A program made the position numbers and the translations under genes. From assembly GCF_001298105.1 (NCBI RefSeq), contig NZ_LGJH01000164.1:1-64000 (forward strand): a stretch of DNA of 64,000 nt, read 5' to 3'. Position 1 is the stretch's first letter; every line of letters begins with the position of its first letter. This DNA is from Novosphingobium sp. ST904 (GTDB lineage: Bacteria; Pseudomonadota; Alphaproteobacteria; Sphingomonadales; Sphingomonadaceae). The notes under the pieces are model-generated. The model saw only the letters and a program-made list of their open reading frames with translations. It made no database searches and had not been told where the DNA came from. Positions 33,429 to 42,463 of this stretch are shown here, piece by piece.

Positions 33429-34166
33429 GTGGGTAAGACGATCGTGATCACTGGCGCCGGTGCGGGGCTTGGCCGCGCATTGGCAAGGCGTTTCGCCGGT
33501 GAAGGGGAAACCGTGATCCTGCTGGGCCGCACGCTGTCCAAGGTGAAGGAACTGGCGGAGGAGATCGGGGGCACTGCCATGGCGGTGGAATGCGATGTCG
33601 CCTCCGCCGATTCCGTGCGCAAGGCTTTTGCCGCCATTGCCGAAAAGCACCCCCGGATCGATGTGCTGATCAACAATGCCGCGATCTATGAACCGTTCAC
33701 GGTGGCCGAGGCGACCGACGCCCAGATCGACGGTATCATCGCCACCAATCTCAACGGCCCGATCTATTGCTGCCGCGCGGCTATTCCGATGCTGGAGAAG
33801 GGCGGCCAGATCATCAACGTGGGCAGCGAATCCATCGCCGTGCCGTTCGTGATGCTCTCGCTTTACCAGTGCACGAAGGCGGCGCTCGAACGCTTTACCG
33901 AGGCCCTGGTCGAGGAACTGGAACCCGCCGGCATCCGCGTGACCACCGTGCGCGCCGGGCCGATGTACGAGGCCGGCAAGACCGCGCCCGGATGGAACCC
34001 CGATGCGGCCATGCGCTTCCACCAGGGATGCGCGGCCAACGGCATCGACCTGCGCGCCCGCCCGATCTCGAATACCGAGAACGTGACCGGCGTGTTCCGC
34101 TCGGTGATCGACCTGCCGGCCGACGTGCGCGTGACCCACGTGTCGGTCGGAGCGAGACACCCATGA
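33429..34166 (+). CDS. Short-chain dehydrogenase/reductase
   Basis: A GTG start at 33429, with GGAGGA four bases upstream, gives 245 residues beginning VGKTIVITGAGAGLGRALARRF; the frame is open further upstream but without a good start. Motifs: TGAGAGLG, NNAAIYEP, NVGSES, and catalytic SLYQCTKAALERF (Tyr-x-x-x-Lys). The stop overlaps the ATG of the aldehyde dehydrogenase by four bases (ATGA). The pair would oxidise an alcohol to a ketone or aldehyde and then an aldehyde to an acid. Confidence 0.85.
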   Translation: MGKTIVITGAGAGLGRALARRFAGEGETVILLGRTLSKVKELAEEIGGTAMAVECDVASADSVRKAFAAIAEKHPRIDVLINNAAIYEPFTVAEATDAQIDGIIATNLNGPIYCCRAAIPMLEKGGQIINVGSESIAVPFVMLSLYQCTKAALERFTEALVEELEPAGIRVTTVRAGPMYEAGKTAPGWNPDAAMRFHQGCAANGIDLRARPISNTENVTGVFRSVIDLPADVRVTHVSVGARHP

Positions 34167-35698
34167 ACGACGCCCAGCTTCTGCAAGACCCTATTTCCGC
34201 CAAGGATCAGACGATGACCATTCTTCCCGAAGCCAAGCTCTTTATCGACGGCCAACTGCGCGGCGCCAGCAATGGCGGGACGTTCGACGTCGTCAGCCCA
34301 TGGACCGGTGAACCGGTGGGCAAGGCGGCCGACGCCACGGCCGACGACGTGAATGCCGCGATCGCCGCCGCGCGCCGCGCCTTCGACGAGAGCGACTGGT
34401 CGACCAACATCGAGAAGCGCGTGGCGCTGGTGAAGAAGTACCGCGACCTGTTCGAGGCTGCTCGTCCGCGTCTTGCCGAACTGGCGATCAACGAAGCCGG
34501 CGCGGCGCAGGGTGCGGTCAGCCGCGCCCATGTCGGCATGGCGATGGACGGCTGGGACGATTACATGGCCGTGTTCGACAATCTCGAATGGGAAAAGGAC
34601 TACGGCGAGAAGTCCGCCTTCGGCATGGTTCACAAGCGCGTCGGCGTGCGTGAAGCGATCGGCGTGGTCGGCGCGATCACGCCCTGGAACGTTCCGCTCT
34701 ATGTCAACATCGGCAAGATGGTGGCCGCGCTGCTGGCGGGCTGCACGGTGATCCTCAAGCCCGCGCCGGACACGCCGGGCATGGGCGCGATCTTCGGGGA
34801 ACTCGCGAAGGAAGCCGGCTTCCCCGATGGTGTCATCAACGTGGTGTTCGGCGCCGATCCGGCGCTGGCGGGTGAAATGCTCGTCACCGATCCGCGCGTC
34901 GACCTGATCTCGTTCACCGGCTCCACCGGCGTCGGCAAGCGCATCATGGAGCAGGGCGCGCCCACGCTGAAGCGCGTGTTCCTCGAACTGGGCGGCAAGT
35001 CGGCCAAGATCGTGCTGGACGATGCTCCGAACTTCGCGATGGAAGTGGGCATGGCGATGCTGGTGTTCCATGCCGGGCAGGGATGCGCCGTGCAGTCGCG
35101 CCTGCTGGTTCCGCGCAGCCGCTACGAAGAGGCCAAGGCGATCCTCAAGGGAGCCTACGGCAACTTCGGCGACAACTGGGGCGATATCGCCAATCCGGCG
35201 CACATCATGGGCCCTGTCATCTCCCGCCGCCAGATGGAGCGCGTGAAGAGCTATATCGATCTCGGCCAGGAGGAAGGCGCAACCTTGCTCGCAGGAGGCA
35301 ATATTCGCCAGGACAAGGGCGGCGGCTACTTTGTGGAGCCCACTTGCTTCGTCGACGTCACCAATGACATGCGCATCGCCCAGGAAGAGATCTTCGGTCC
35401 GGTGCTTGTGGTGATCCCCTATGAGGACGACGATGACGCGGTGCGCATTGCCAACCAGAGCTCCTATGGCCTATCCGGCGGTGTAAGCTCGGGCGATCTC
35501 AATCGGGCGATCGGTATCGCCAAGCGCGTGCGCACGGGCTCGATGAGCATCAACAACGGCATGTGCATTGCCGGCGATATTCCCTTCGGCGGCTACAAGG
35601 CCAGCGGAATGGGTCGCGAATGGGGTGTCGAAGGCATTGAGGAGTTCACCGACGTCAAGATCCTCGCCTGGCCGGTCGGCCAGGTCCAGACGGCCTGA
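34163..35698 (+). CDS. Aldehyde dehydrogenase
   Basis: The ATG at 34163 overlaps the SDR stop; an internal ATG at 34214 (MTILPEAKLFIDGQL) is a plausible shorter start. The up-to-511-residue product has the NAD-binding GAITPWNVPLYVNIGKMVAALLAGCTVILKPAPDTP, SFTGSTGVGKRI, the glutamate motif LELGGKSAKIV, and the nucleophile in HAGQGCAVQSRLLV. It oxidises an aldehyde to the acid with NAD(P)+. The specificity is unknown. It is coupled to an SDR and followed by a TetR regulator gene on the same strand. Confidence 0.93.
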   Translation: MNDAQLLQDPISAKDQTMTILPEAKLFIDGQLRGASNGGTFDVVSPWTGEPVGKAADATADDVNAAIAAARRAFDESDWSTNIEKRVALVKKYRDLFEAARPRLAELAINEAGAAQGAVSRAHVGMAMDGWDDYMAVFDNLEWEKDYGEKSAFGMVHKRVGVREAIGVVGAITPWNVPLYVNIGKMVAALLAGCTVILKPAPDTPGMGAIFGELAKEAGFPDGVINVVFGADPALAGEMLVTDPRVDLISFTGSTGVGKRIMEQGAPTLKRVFLELGGKSAKIVLDDAPNFAMEVGMAMLVFHAGQGCAVQSRLLVPRSRYEEAKAILKGAYGNFGDNWGDIANPAHIMGPVISRRQMERVKSYIDLGQEEGATLLAGGNIRQDKGGGYFVEPTCFVDVTNDMRIAQEEIFGPVLVVIPYEDDDDAVRIANQSSYGLSGGVSSGDLNRAIGIAKRVRTGSMSINNGMCIAGDIPFGGYKASGMGREWGVEGIEEFTDVKILAWPVGQVQTA

Positions 35699-35732
35699 CG
35701 TCGCGAAACCCGGTGTCATAGGCCCGGCTTCG

Positions 35733-36512
35733 GTGGGACCTCTTTTGGAAGAGTCCGGACCGGAGCCGGCAGTGCCGGTTTCGGAAGGCGGGCAGGAGCA
35801 GGGCATCATCGCCCTGCCGCCCCGGCTCGCCGCCGCGGTGACCGATGCCAGTGCGGCGGTCAGCCACAATCTTCACGGTCAGAAGCTCGGCCGGAAAGGC
35901 CGGATCACGCGCGAACGCATTCTCGCAGCGACGATAGAACTGGTCGAGAACTCCGATGAGCCGGTCACGCTGGGTGCGGTGGCGCGCGCGGTGGGGCTCG
36001 GCATGACCTCGCTCTACAACTACTTTACGGACCTGACCGAACTGCTGCTGGCAGTGCTCGAACCGGTGATGGGGACGGCGCAGGAAGACTACTTCGCGTT
36101 GGTGCGGCCGTATTGGGCAGACGACGAACTGGGACCGGCGTCCATGACGTTCGTGCGGTCCTACCACGATTTCTGGTCGCGCCACACGGGGCTGCTCCAC
36201 TTGCGCAACTCGATGGCGGACCAGTTCGACATCCGCATCATGCACCAGCGCGTCAATTCGACGCGGCCGCTGATCGGGCTGATGGTGGCGCAGATGGACC
36301 CTCGCGGCGTGCTGGGAGATACTGCGGTTCTGATGGCGACCACGCTGATGACGGGTATCGAACGTTCGATCACGCTGGCCACGGACAGAAGACTCCACCG
36401 CGTGCTCGGCACCTTGCCGGGGAGGCGGGAAGAGAGCCTGCTCGAAATCAATGCGCGGCTCATCGAACTGGCGATCCGCGATACGCGGGAGAGGGCGAGG
36501 GCCGAAGGCTGA
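35733..36512 (+). CDS. TetR-family transcriptional regulator
   Basis: The HTH RKGRITRERILAATIELVENSDEPVTLGAVARAVGLGMTSLYNYFTDLTELLLAVLEPV is clear. The start is uncertain: no ATG lies upstream of the HTH, and GTG 35733 (VGPLLEESGPEP) is used provisionally, giving 259 residues with an unusual 55-residue N-terminal extension. A GTG at 35838 would remove most of it. The C-terminal domain resembles the TetR_C type with a LATDRRLHRVLGTL segment. It probably regulates the SDR/ALDH pair upstream or the convergent catabolic genes. Confidence 0.78.
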   Translation: MGPLLEESGPEPAVPVSEGGQEQGIIALPPRLAAAVTDASAAVSHNLHGQKLGRKGRITRERILAATIELVENSDEPVTLGAVARAVGLGMTSLYNYFTDLTELLLAVLEPVMGTAQEDYFALVRPYWADDELGPASMTFVRSYHDFWSRHTGLLHLRNSMADQFDIRIMHQRVNSTRPLIGLMVAQMDPRGVLGDTAVLMATTLMTGIERSITLATDRRLHRVLGTLPGRREESLLEINARLIELAIRDTRERARAEG

Positions 36513-36544
36513 GAAGCAGGCTGTTTTCGCGATTTACGGTTGCG

Positions 36545-36588
36545 AATGCAGGCAGGGCGGGAGATCGCTCTCCCGCCCTGCCTGCATT
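36545..36588. terminator. Bidirectional hairpin between convergent genes
   Basis: A perfect 19-bp inverted repeat: the left arm 36545-36563 and right arm 36570-36588 (AATGCAGGCAGGGCGGGAG and its complement) with the 6-base loop ATCGCT. It separates the TetR gene from the convergent enoyl-CoA hydratase gene. There is no T tract on either side, but the stem is exceptionally stable. Confidence 0.7.
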
Positions 36589-36608
36589 CTCCGGATCAGG
36601 GCTGGAGT

Positions 36609-37445
36609 TCAGCCCTTGCCGCTGCTGCCGGCACCCTTGCCGCCAACGCCCTTGAGATACCGCTCCATCCCGCGGATGTAGTCCGGGTTGAGCATGAGAG
36701 CACTGTTGGCCATGCGTTCGACATGGCGGGCAGAATCGCGCCCCACTTCGGCGCAAAGCTCGATCGCGACTTTCGCCGCGCCCATCTGTTCCGGGTTCTG
36801 TTTGGCAAGATGGCGGCAGAAGTCCATGACGTCGTCCTCGAACGTCTCGTCCTCATAGACCTGATGCACGAGGCCCATGGTCAGGGCCATGTCCGCCGGG
36901 GCGGGCTTGTTCGCCATGATGAGCCAGCGCGCCCAATGCGGCCCGCAGATGCGTGTCAGGCGCGAGACCCCGCCGGACGCCGGAAGTACGCCGAACAGGC
37001 CTTCGGGGAAGGCATAGGCGGCTCTTTTCGCGGCGAGGCGGAAGTCGCACGAGAGGCTCATCTCCAGTCCGCCGCCGACGCACATGGCATGATGCGCGAC
37101 AACGAAGGGCTTTTCGATATGCTCGATCTCATCCCACAACTGCTGCATGTTGTTGAGATTGAGCCGGTGGTTCTCGCGAATGCCGCGCGCGCTGCCGCCG
37201 GTGGAGACGGGTGAGACGATGTTCTGGTTGCCGCCGCGCAGGTCCGCGCCGGAACTGAAATACCGGCCTGCCGAGCGGATCAGCATCACCTTGAGTTCGG
37301 GCGTCTCGCGAAAGTGCAGGACCGCCTCGGTGAGGAGATCCATCATCTGCCGGCTTATGGCGTTGAGCTTGTCGGGCCGGTTGAGCGTGGCGATCAGGAT
37401 TCCGTCCTGTTCCTCGGTCAGAAGGTGCGGTGCTTCTTCGGTCAT
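36609..37445 (-). CDS. Enoyl-CoA hydratase/isomerase family protein
   Basis: The 278-residue crotonase has the oxyanion-hole segments FSSGADLRGGN near residue 64 and MCVGGGLEMSLSCDFRLAAK near residue 120, and the catalytic region FPEGLFGVLPASGGVSRL, in which the usual acidic residues are partly preserved (Glu in FPEG). It hydrates or isomerises an enoyl-CoA. It is the downstream partner of the large double-domain acyl-CoA dehydrogenase gene 27 bases away, a pairing that gives two consecutive beta-oxidation steps. Confidence 0.88.
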   Translation of the reverse strand: MTEEAPHLLTEEQDGILIATLNRPDKLNAISRQMMDLLTEAVLHFRETPELKVMLIRSAGRYFSSGADLRGGNQNIVSPVSTGGSARGIRENHRLNLNNMQQLWDEIEHIEKPFVVAHHAMCVGGGLEMSLSCDFRLAAKRAAYAFPEGLFGVLPASGGVSRLTRICGPHWARWLIMANKPAPADMALTMGLVHQVYEDETFEDDVMDFCRHLAKQNPEQMGAAKVAIELCAEVGRDSARHVERMANSALMLNPDYIRGMERYLKGVGGKGAGSSGKG

Positions 37446-37472
37446 CGTATGTCCTTCGATTCCGCGCCTTAG

Positions 37473-39680
37473 TTACGCGAGCGCGGCAGGCCGAGGCCTT
37501 TTTTCCGCGATCATGGAACGGTGCACCTGGCTGGTGCCGCCGTAAATGGTCGTCCCGTGCGCGTGGCGATAGGCGAGGTTGAGCGCGTTGGCGGCCCCCT
37601 TGCGCTTGGACAGCGAATAGGGCGCCGTCAGGTCGAGCAGGTCGCGCGAGTCGGTGATGAACAGTTCGGACGAGAACATCTTCGCCATCGGGCCATAAGC
37701 GCCGTTGCCCTTGCCGTGCACCTGCGTCCAGTTCGCGCGGTAGGCGATCAGTTCCGAGGCCAGCACATTCGCGTAAGTGCGTGCCAGCCTGCTCTGCGCC
37801 TTGGCGGTCTCGATCAGCTTGCCGCCGCCGGCCACGGGAATTTCCTTGCAGAGTTCGACAGCGTTTTCGAGCATCGCCCGTTGCACCTTGGCGAAACCGC
37901 CGCCGTGTTCGAGTTCGAGGCTGGCCGCCATGGTCCGGCCGCCGGCATTGATGCCGCCCAGGCGCCAGGTGTCGGGAATGCGGACGTTGTCGTAGAAGGT
38001 GATGTTGGTACGTTCGTCCATGAAGGTGTGGACACCCTGAACGGTGACACCCTCGGCCTTCAGCGGCACGATGAACATCGTCAGGCCCTTGTGCTTGGGC
38101 GCATCGGGATCGGTGCGGCACAGCATCAGGACATAGTCGGTGAGGTTGGCGCCGCTGGTCCACATCTTGGTGCCGTCGATCCGCCAGGAACCGTCGTCAA
38201 GCTGGGTCGCCTTGCACTGCGCGGCGAACACGTCCGATCCGCAGCCGGGCTCCGAATAGCCGAGCGAGCAGATCGCCTCGCCGGCCATGACCTTGGTCAG
38301 CACGTCGCGCTTCAGTTCGTCGGTACCGAAGCGGTACATGATGAGCGCCACCATCTGCGCGACATTGGCGACCGGATTGTTCCAATGCTCTTCCTCGAAG
38401 GCATCGCGCGCAGCAGTAACCGCATAAGGGCTGAGGCCGCGCCCGCCGATATCCTTGGGCAGTTGCAGGTAGGCGAGGTTGGCCTCCACCAACTGCTTGT
38501 GGATGACGGGATTGTGGCCTTCCCATGAGAAGTGGAACTTCTCGCGCTGGTCATCGGTGACGTTCTTGGCGAAGAATTCGCGGATTTCCTGCTGGATTGC
38601 GCGGGCATCCTCGCCCAGGTCGAATTCGACCGGCACATCGCCCACGTCGGGCAGGCTGGCCGCTTCGCCTGCGTAGAGACGGCGCCCGGCTTCGGCCAGC
38701 CATTCCTCGGGGTCGCCCGCAACGAGCGGCCAGGCCTTGGCGCGCAAGTTGTAGAGGTGGACGTCGTGTTCGGTGGTGAGGCCGATGCCGCCGAAGGTCT
38801 GTACGGCATGGCGCACGGTGCGTCCGGCCGCGCCTGCCGCATACCATGCGGCCAGCGATATCTGCGCGCCGGCTGCGGCTTCGCCGTCGGCGATCGAGCG
38901 CATGGCCTTCCACGCCAGGAACTTGGCGGAATCGATCTCGCAGATGAGATCGGCCATCGGGTGAGACAGCGCCTGGAAGGTGCCGATGAACACGCCGAAC
39001 GCCTTGCGTTCTCCCGCATATTCCGCAGCCATCGTCAGCGCGGCGCGGCTGAGGCCTGACAGTGCCAGCGCCATCAGCAGTTTCCATTCCTCAAGGCCGG
39101 CGGCGAAGAGCGCCAGGGCGTCCTCGCCGCTGCCCAGCACCGCTGCGGGCAGAGCCGAAAGGTCGAGTTCGGCGATCGCCGTGGAAGCGAGACTGGGTTC
39201 GGCGATCCGTGCTTCGTCTGGCACGGTGACGAGAACGACGTCGTTCCCCTTGCGGGCGACCACCGCGCCGGCAACGAGACCACCCGCAACCCACTGTATG
39301 GGGAACTGCGCGATATCCTGCATGGCGATGGTCACGACCGTTTCGCCGCCGACTGCGCTTGCAAGCAAGTCATCCTGGCCGCCCAGCAGGCCGAGCAGGC
39401 GGGTTGCCACCAGGGCTTCCGCGAGCGGGCCGGAGGCGAGCGTGCGACCGGCTTCCTCCATCAGCAGGCCGGCATCGAACAGGCCAAGGCCCATGCCGTC
39501 CGCTTCTTCGGGAACGCGCATGGCGAACGCGCCGAGTTCGGCGAGGCCGGCCCACATCGCGGCGTCGAAGCCGTGCGTTTCCTGTGCCTTGCGCACATGG
39601 GCGGCGCTGGAGTTCTCGTCGAGGAAGCGCGCGAAGGTTTCGCGCATCATGCCCTGTTCGTCGGTGAGGTCGAAGTTCAT
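37473..39680 (-). CDS. Double-domain (fused) acyl-CoA dehydrogenase
   Basis: At 735 residues this is twice the normal acyl-CoA dehydrogenase length and contains two domains in one chain. The first (1 to about 350) starts MNFDLTDEQGMMRETFARFLDE and ends TFGGIGLTTEHDVHLYNLRAKA. The second (about 360-735) contains LGYSEPGCGSDVFAAQCKA, DGTKMWTSGANLTDYV and the FAD/CoA end region YGGTSQVHRSMIAEK. Such fusions parallel mycobacterial FadE34-type enzymes and alpha-beta pairs that dehydrogenate bulky steroid side-chain CoA esters. A fused heterodimer for a bulky acyl-CoA is the best inference; the substrate is not shown by sequence. It is followed by an enoyl-CoA hydratase gene. Confidence 0.9.
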   Translation of the reverse strand: MNFDLTDEQGMMRETFARFLDENSSAAHVRKAQETHGFDAAMWAGLAELGAFAMRVPEEADGMGLGLFDAGLLMEEAGRTLASGPLAEALVATRLLGLLGGQDDLLASAVGGETVVTIAMQDIAQFPIQWVAGGLVAGAVVARKGNDVVLVTVPDEARIAEPSLASTAIAELDLSALPAAVLGSGEDALALFAAGLEEWKLLMALALSGLSRAALTMAAEYAGERKAFGVFIGTFQALSHPMADLICEIDSAKFLAWKAMRSIADGEAAAGAQISLAAWYAAGAAGRTVRHAVQTFGGIGLTTEHDVHLYNLRAKAWPLVAGDPEEWLAEAGRRLYAGEAASLPDVGDVPVEFDLGEDARAIQQEIREFFAKNVTDDQREKFHFSWEGHNPVIHKQLVEANLAYLQLPKDIGGRGLSPYAVTAARDAFEEEHWNNPVANVAQMVALIMYRFGTDELKRDVLTKVMAGEAICSLGYSEPGCGSDVFAAQCKATQLDDGSWRIDGTKMWTSGANLTDYVLMLCRTDPDAPKHKGLTMFIVPLKAEGVTVQGVHTFMDERTNITFYDNVRIPDTWRLGGINAGGRTMAASLELEHGGGFAKVQRAMLENAVELCKEIPVAGGGKLIETAKAQSRLARTYANVLASELIAYRANWTQVHGKGNGAYGPMAKMFSSELFITDSRDLLDLTAPYSLSKRKGAANALNLAYRHAHGTTIYGGTSQVHRSMIAEKRPRPAALA

Positions 39681-39919
39681 TTCAGGCTTTCCCCGGGGCT
39701 TTTCGTTTTTGGTGTTTCCCGGTCCTCATCATACCTCGCGGCTGCATTCAATCGGTGCGGCTACGCAATCGCACGCGCGATAGCTGGCGGCCTCATCCGG
39801 ACGCGCTGCGATCACGCTGGCCGGTGGGAAGGGGGAAGCATACGCTCCATGCTCAAGGCGCCGTGAAGATGCGCCCGCCGGAACCGATCCGGTCCGGCAA
39901 TCAGGACGGGAGTGCTGAA

Positions 39920-41253
39920 ATGCAGATGAACGACATGGTGCTGATCAGCGTTGACGATCACATCAGCGAGCCGCCGGACATGTTTCGCAACCACCTGTCG
40001 GGTGCTGCGCTGGAAAGCGCTCCGAAGCTGGTCCAGGATGAGAATGGCAAGGATCTCTGGGTCTATCAGGGGCAGAAATTCCCGTCCGTGGGGCTCAATG
40101 CCGTGGTCGGCCGCCCGTTCGAGGAATACGGCATGGAGCCGACCTCGCTCGATCAGCTGCGCGCCGGTTGCTATGACGTGCATGAGCGCGTGAAGGACAT
40201 GGACGTCAACGGCGTTGCCGCATCGCTCAATTTCGGCAGCGTGTTCGACTTTGCCGGCGGCGCCTTCACCGGGTGGCGGACCGCGATCTCGCCAGGGTGC
40301 ACATGAGCGCCTACAACGATTGGCATATCGACGAGTGGTGCGGCGCCTATCCGGGGCGTTTCATCCCCTGTGCGATCCTGCCGACATGGGACATGGATGC
40401 GACCCTGGCCGAAATGAAGCGGGTGTCCGACAAGGGCTGCCATACCGTCTCGATCAGCGAAAACCCGACCTGCCAGGGCTTGCCGAGCATCCACAATGCC
40501 TATTGGGATCCGTTCTACAAGGCGATCAACGATCTCGACATGACGATCTGCCTCCATATCGGCGGCGGAAATCCGGCACCGCATGCCTCGATGGAAACGC
40601 CGATCGAGGCGTGGATTTCCACCATGCCGATGTCGATCGCCTACGCCGCGTCCGACTGGCTCCAGCTTGAGGCGCTGCACGAATATCCGGACTTGCGAAT
40701 TGCCCTTTCGGAGGGCTCGATCGGCTGGGTGCCCTATTTCACCGAACGGGCGGATTTCTCGAACTGGCGGCACAAGGCCTGGACCAATTCCCGGTTCCAG
40801 AAGATGAAGCCGAGCGAGATGTTCCGGCGTCACTTCCTGAACTGCTTTATCGACGATGCATTCGGTCTCCAGAACATCCGCTTCATCGGCGAGGACAATA
40901 TCGCCTACGAATGCGATTATCCGCATTCCGATACGCTTTGGCCGGAAGTGCCGGAAAACCTGTGGCCCTCGATCAACCACCTGACCGAGACGCAGATCGA
41001 CAAGATCACGCATGGAAACGCCATGCGCTGGTTCCGTTTCGATCCCTTCGAACACTTCACGCGTGAGGAACTGACCGTGGGCGCGCTGCGCGAAAAGGCG
41101 AAGGCGGCCGGTGTCGATACCCGTCCTAAGTCTTCCGCGGGCGAGCGTCCTGTCGATGCGGACGAGACCCGCCCCGTCACCTCGGGCGACATCATGAAGA
41201 TGTTCACGCGCCACGAGGATACGGGCCGCAGTGCAAGGATGCAGAAGGCCTGA
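39920..41253 (+). CDS. Amidohydrolase family 2 protein, reading frame interrupted
   Basis: Starting at 39920 (GGGAG seven bases upstream) the product reads MQMNDMVLISVDDHISEPPDMF, with the metal-binding DDHISEPP start typical of amidohydrolase-2/ACMSD-like TIM barrels. It continues in the next frame with RDLARVHMSAYNDWHIDEWCGAYPGRFIPCAILP, ICLHIGGG and ECDYPHSDTLWP (metal/catalytic His and Asp). The break is at about 40271-40273 (ACCGGGTGGCG, where one more G restores the frame), giving 444 residues. Such enzymes hydrolyse or decarboxylate ring-fission-type acids. A homopolymer error is likely. It is upstream of a convergent IclR regulator. Confidence 0.82.
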
Positions 41254-41285
41254 AGCCCGCAGGGCAGGCATTGCAATCGGCATGA

Positions 41286-41322
41286 GAAAAAGGCCCCGCA
41301 AGCGAACTTGCGGGGCCTTCGG
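41286..41322. terminator. Terminator between the amidohydrolase and iclR-type genes
   Basis: GGCCCCGCAAG (41292-41302) pairs with CTTGCGGGGCC (41307-41317) around a CGAA loop; the minus-strand transcript continues into TTTTT, a textbook intrinsic terminator for the IclR-type gene. It may also end the convergent amidohydrolase transcript. Confidence 0.85.
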
Positions 41323-41352
41323 TTCTGATGGTGCGACCCGATCAGGCGCGCA

Positions 41353-42156
41353 TCATGCGGCGTGCGGAAGCTGTTCCGGTTCGGCGGCGACAGCGGGATC
41401 GGGCAGGCAGTGGCGCATGGCATCGCTCAGCGATTGCAGCAGGGCCTCCGGGTTCACTCTGTCGTCCTTGCCGTAGATCAGGCTGATGACCAGCGGGTGC
41501 CCTTCGGGTTGACGCGGGACCAGCCCGGAAAGGGCTTCCGCGCCGCTGCCGAAGCCGGCAACGCCGAACAGGTAGCGCGGATCGCGGCAGGCATCGATGC
41601 GGGCCATCATGTCGGAGAACTGGAACTTGGACTGTTCGTCCGCTTCGGCGTTGAGGCGGCGCACCATGCCTTCGCAGCGCTGGCGGGTGATCGTCGAAAG
41701 CATGAGCATGCCGGCGGCGTTGCGGGCCAGCGGTTCCTTGAGGCCGCCCGCCAGTTCGCGGGTTGCGGCAAGTGCGCGCGGACCATGGCGCCAGTTGACG
41801 ATCTGGGCGTCAAGGCCGACCATCGAGGTGAGGGCGACCGAGAGGCCGGTCTGTGCCACCAGTCGGTCCATCAGGCGAACGATGCGGCCGTCACGTACGA
41901 GTTCGGGCTGTCCCGAAGTGCCGATCAGCGCGGCGCGGGGCGTGAGGCTGTAAGCGCGCGAATAGGGGTCCTTGTGAAGAAGTCCCAGTTCGACAAGGCT
42001 AGAAAGCAATTCGGAAGTGCTCGATTGCGGGCGGTTGTAGCGCCGCACGATATCCATGACGGTAGCTTCGCGGTGGGCATCGTCGAAATATTCGAGCACT
42101 TCGATGACGCGGCGGGCGATCTTCGCCTTGTTCGATGACGTCGTCTTTCCAGGCAT
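41353..42156 (-). CDS. IclR-family transcriptional regulator
   Basis: The 267-residue protein has an N-terminal winged helix (ARRVIEVLEYFDDAHREATVMDIVRRYNRPQSSTSELLSSLVELGLLHKDPYSRAYSLTPRA) and a C-terminal effector domain including LARNAAGMLML and the LVISL region. IclR proteins usually respond to a small metabolite and act on divergent or adjacent catabolic genes. The spacer between it and the crotonase gene at 42464 contains the palindrome AGCTTG-N8-CAAGCT, a possible operator. Confidence 0.85.
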   Translation of the reverse strand: MPGKTTSSNKAKIARRVIEVLEYFDDAHREATVMDIVRRYNRPQSSTSELLSSLVELGLLHKDPYSRAYSLTPRAALIGTSGQPELVRDGRIVRLMDRLVAQTGLSVALTSMVGLDAQIVNWRHGPRALAATRELAGGLKEPLARNAAGMLMLSTITRQRCEGMVRRLNAEADEQSKFQFSDMMARIDACRDPRYLFGVAGFGSGAEALSGLVPRQPEGHPLVISLIYGKDDRVNPEALLQSLSDAMRHCLPDPAVAAEPEQLPHAA

Positions 42157-42463
42157 GAGGTCTCTCCTCCCTCAGGTGTGGTTGCTGTGAACTCACTTCT
42201 CTCCGCGAGTCGGTCTCTATAAAACTGAGCCTGACTCGTTTTTTGCTAAGCTTGGTTATCATCAAGCTGGTGATGCTTCAATAGGCTTCGCACACGCGAT
42301 GGAGGATCACTCGCACGGGAAATGCGGGAACCTTGGAAATCTGCGCATTTTTGGACGAAACCCTGCGTTCAGGCGTAATTTTTGTGCGGCGGGCTGGCCA
42401 TAGCCCGCGCGGGTCCATGCATGACCGAAGCCCAACGAGCCGTGGAAATTCTGAATTTCTCGC
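42157..42463. promoter_or_regulatory. Divergent spacer with IclR operator candidate
   Basis: The 307-base region separates the IclR gene (leftward) and the crotonase gene (rightward) and is less GC rich than its surroundings. AGCTTG (42249-42254) and CAAGCT (42263-42268) form a 6-bp inverted repeat with an 8-base spacer, about 90-110 bases upstream of the IclR start. No further gene is visible. Confidence 0.5.
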
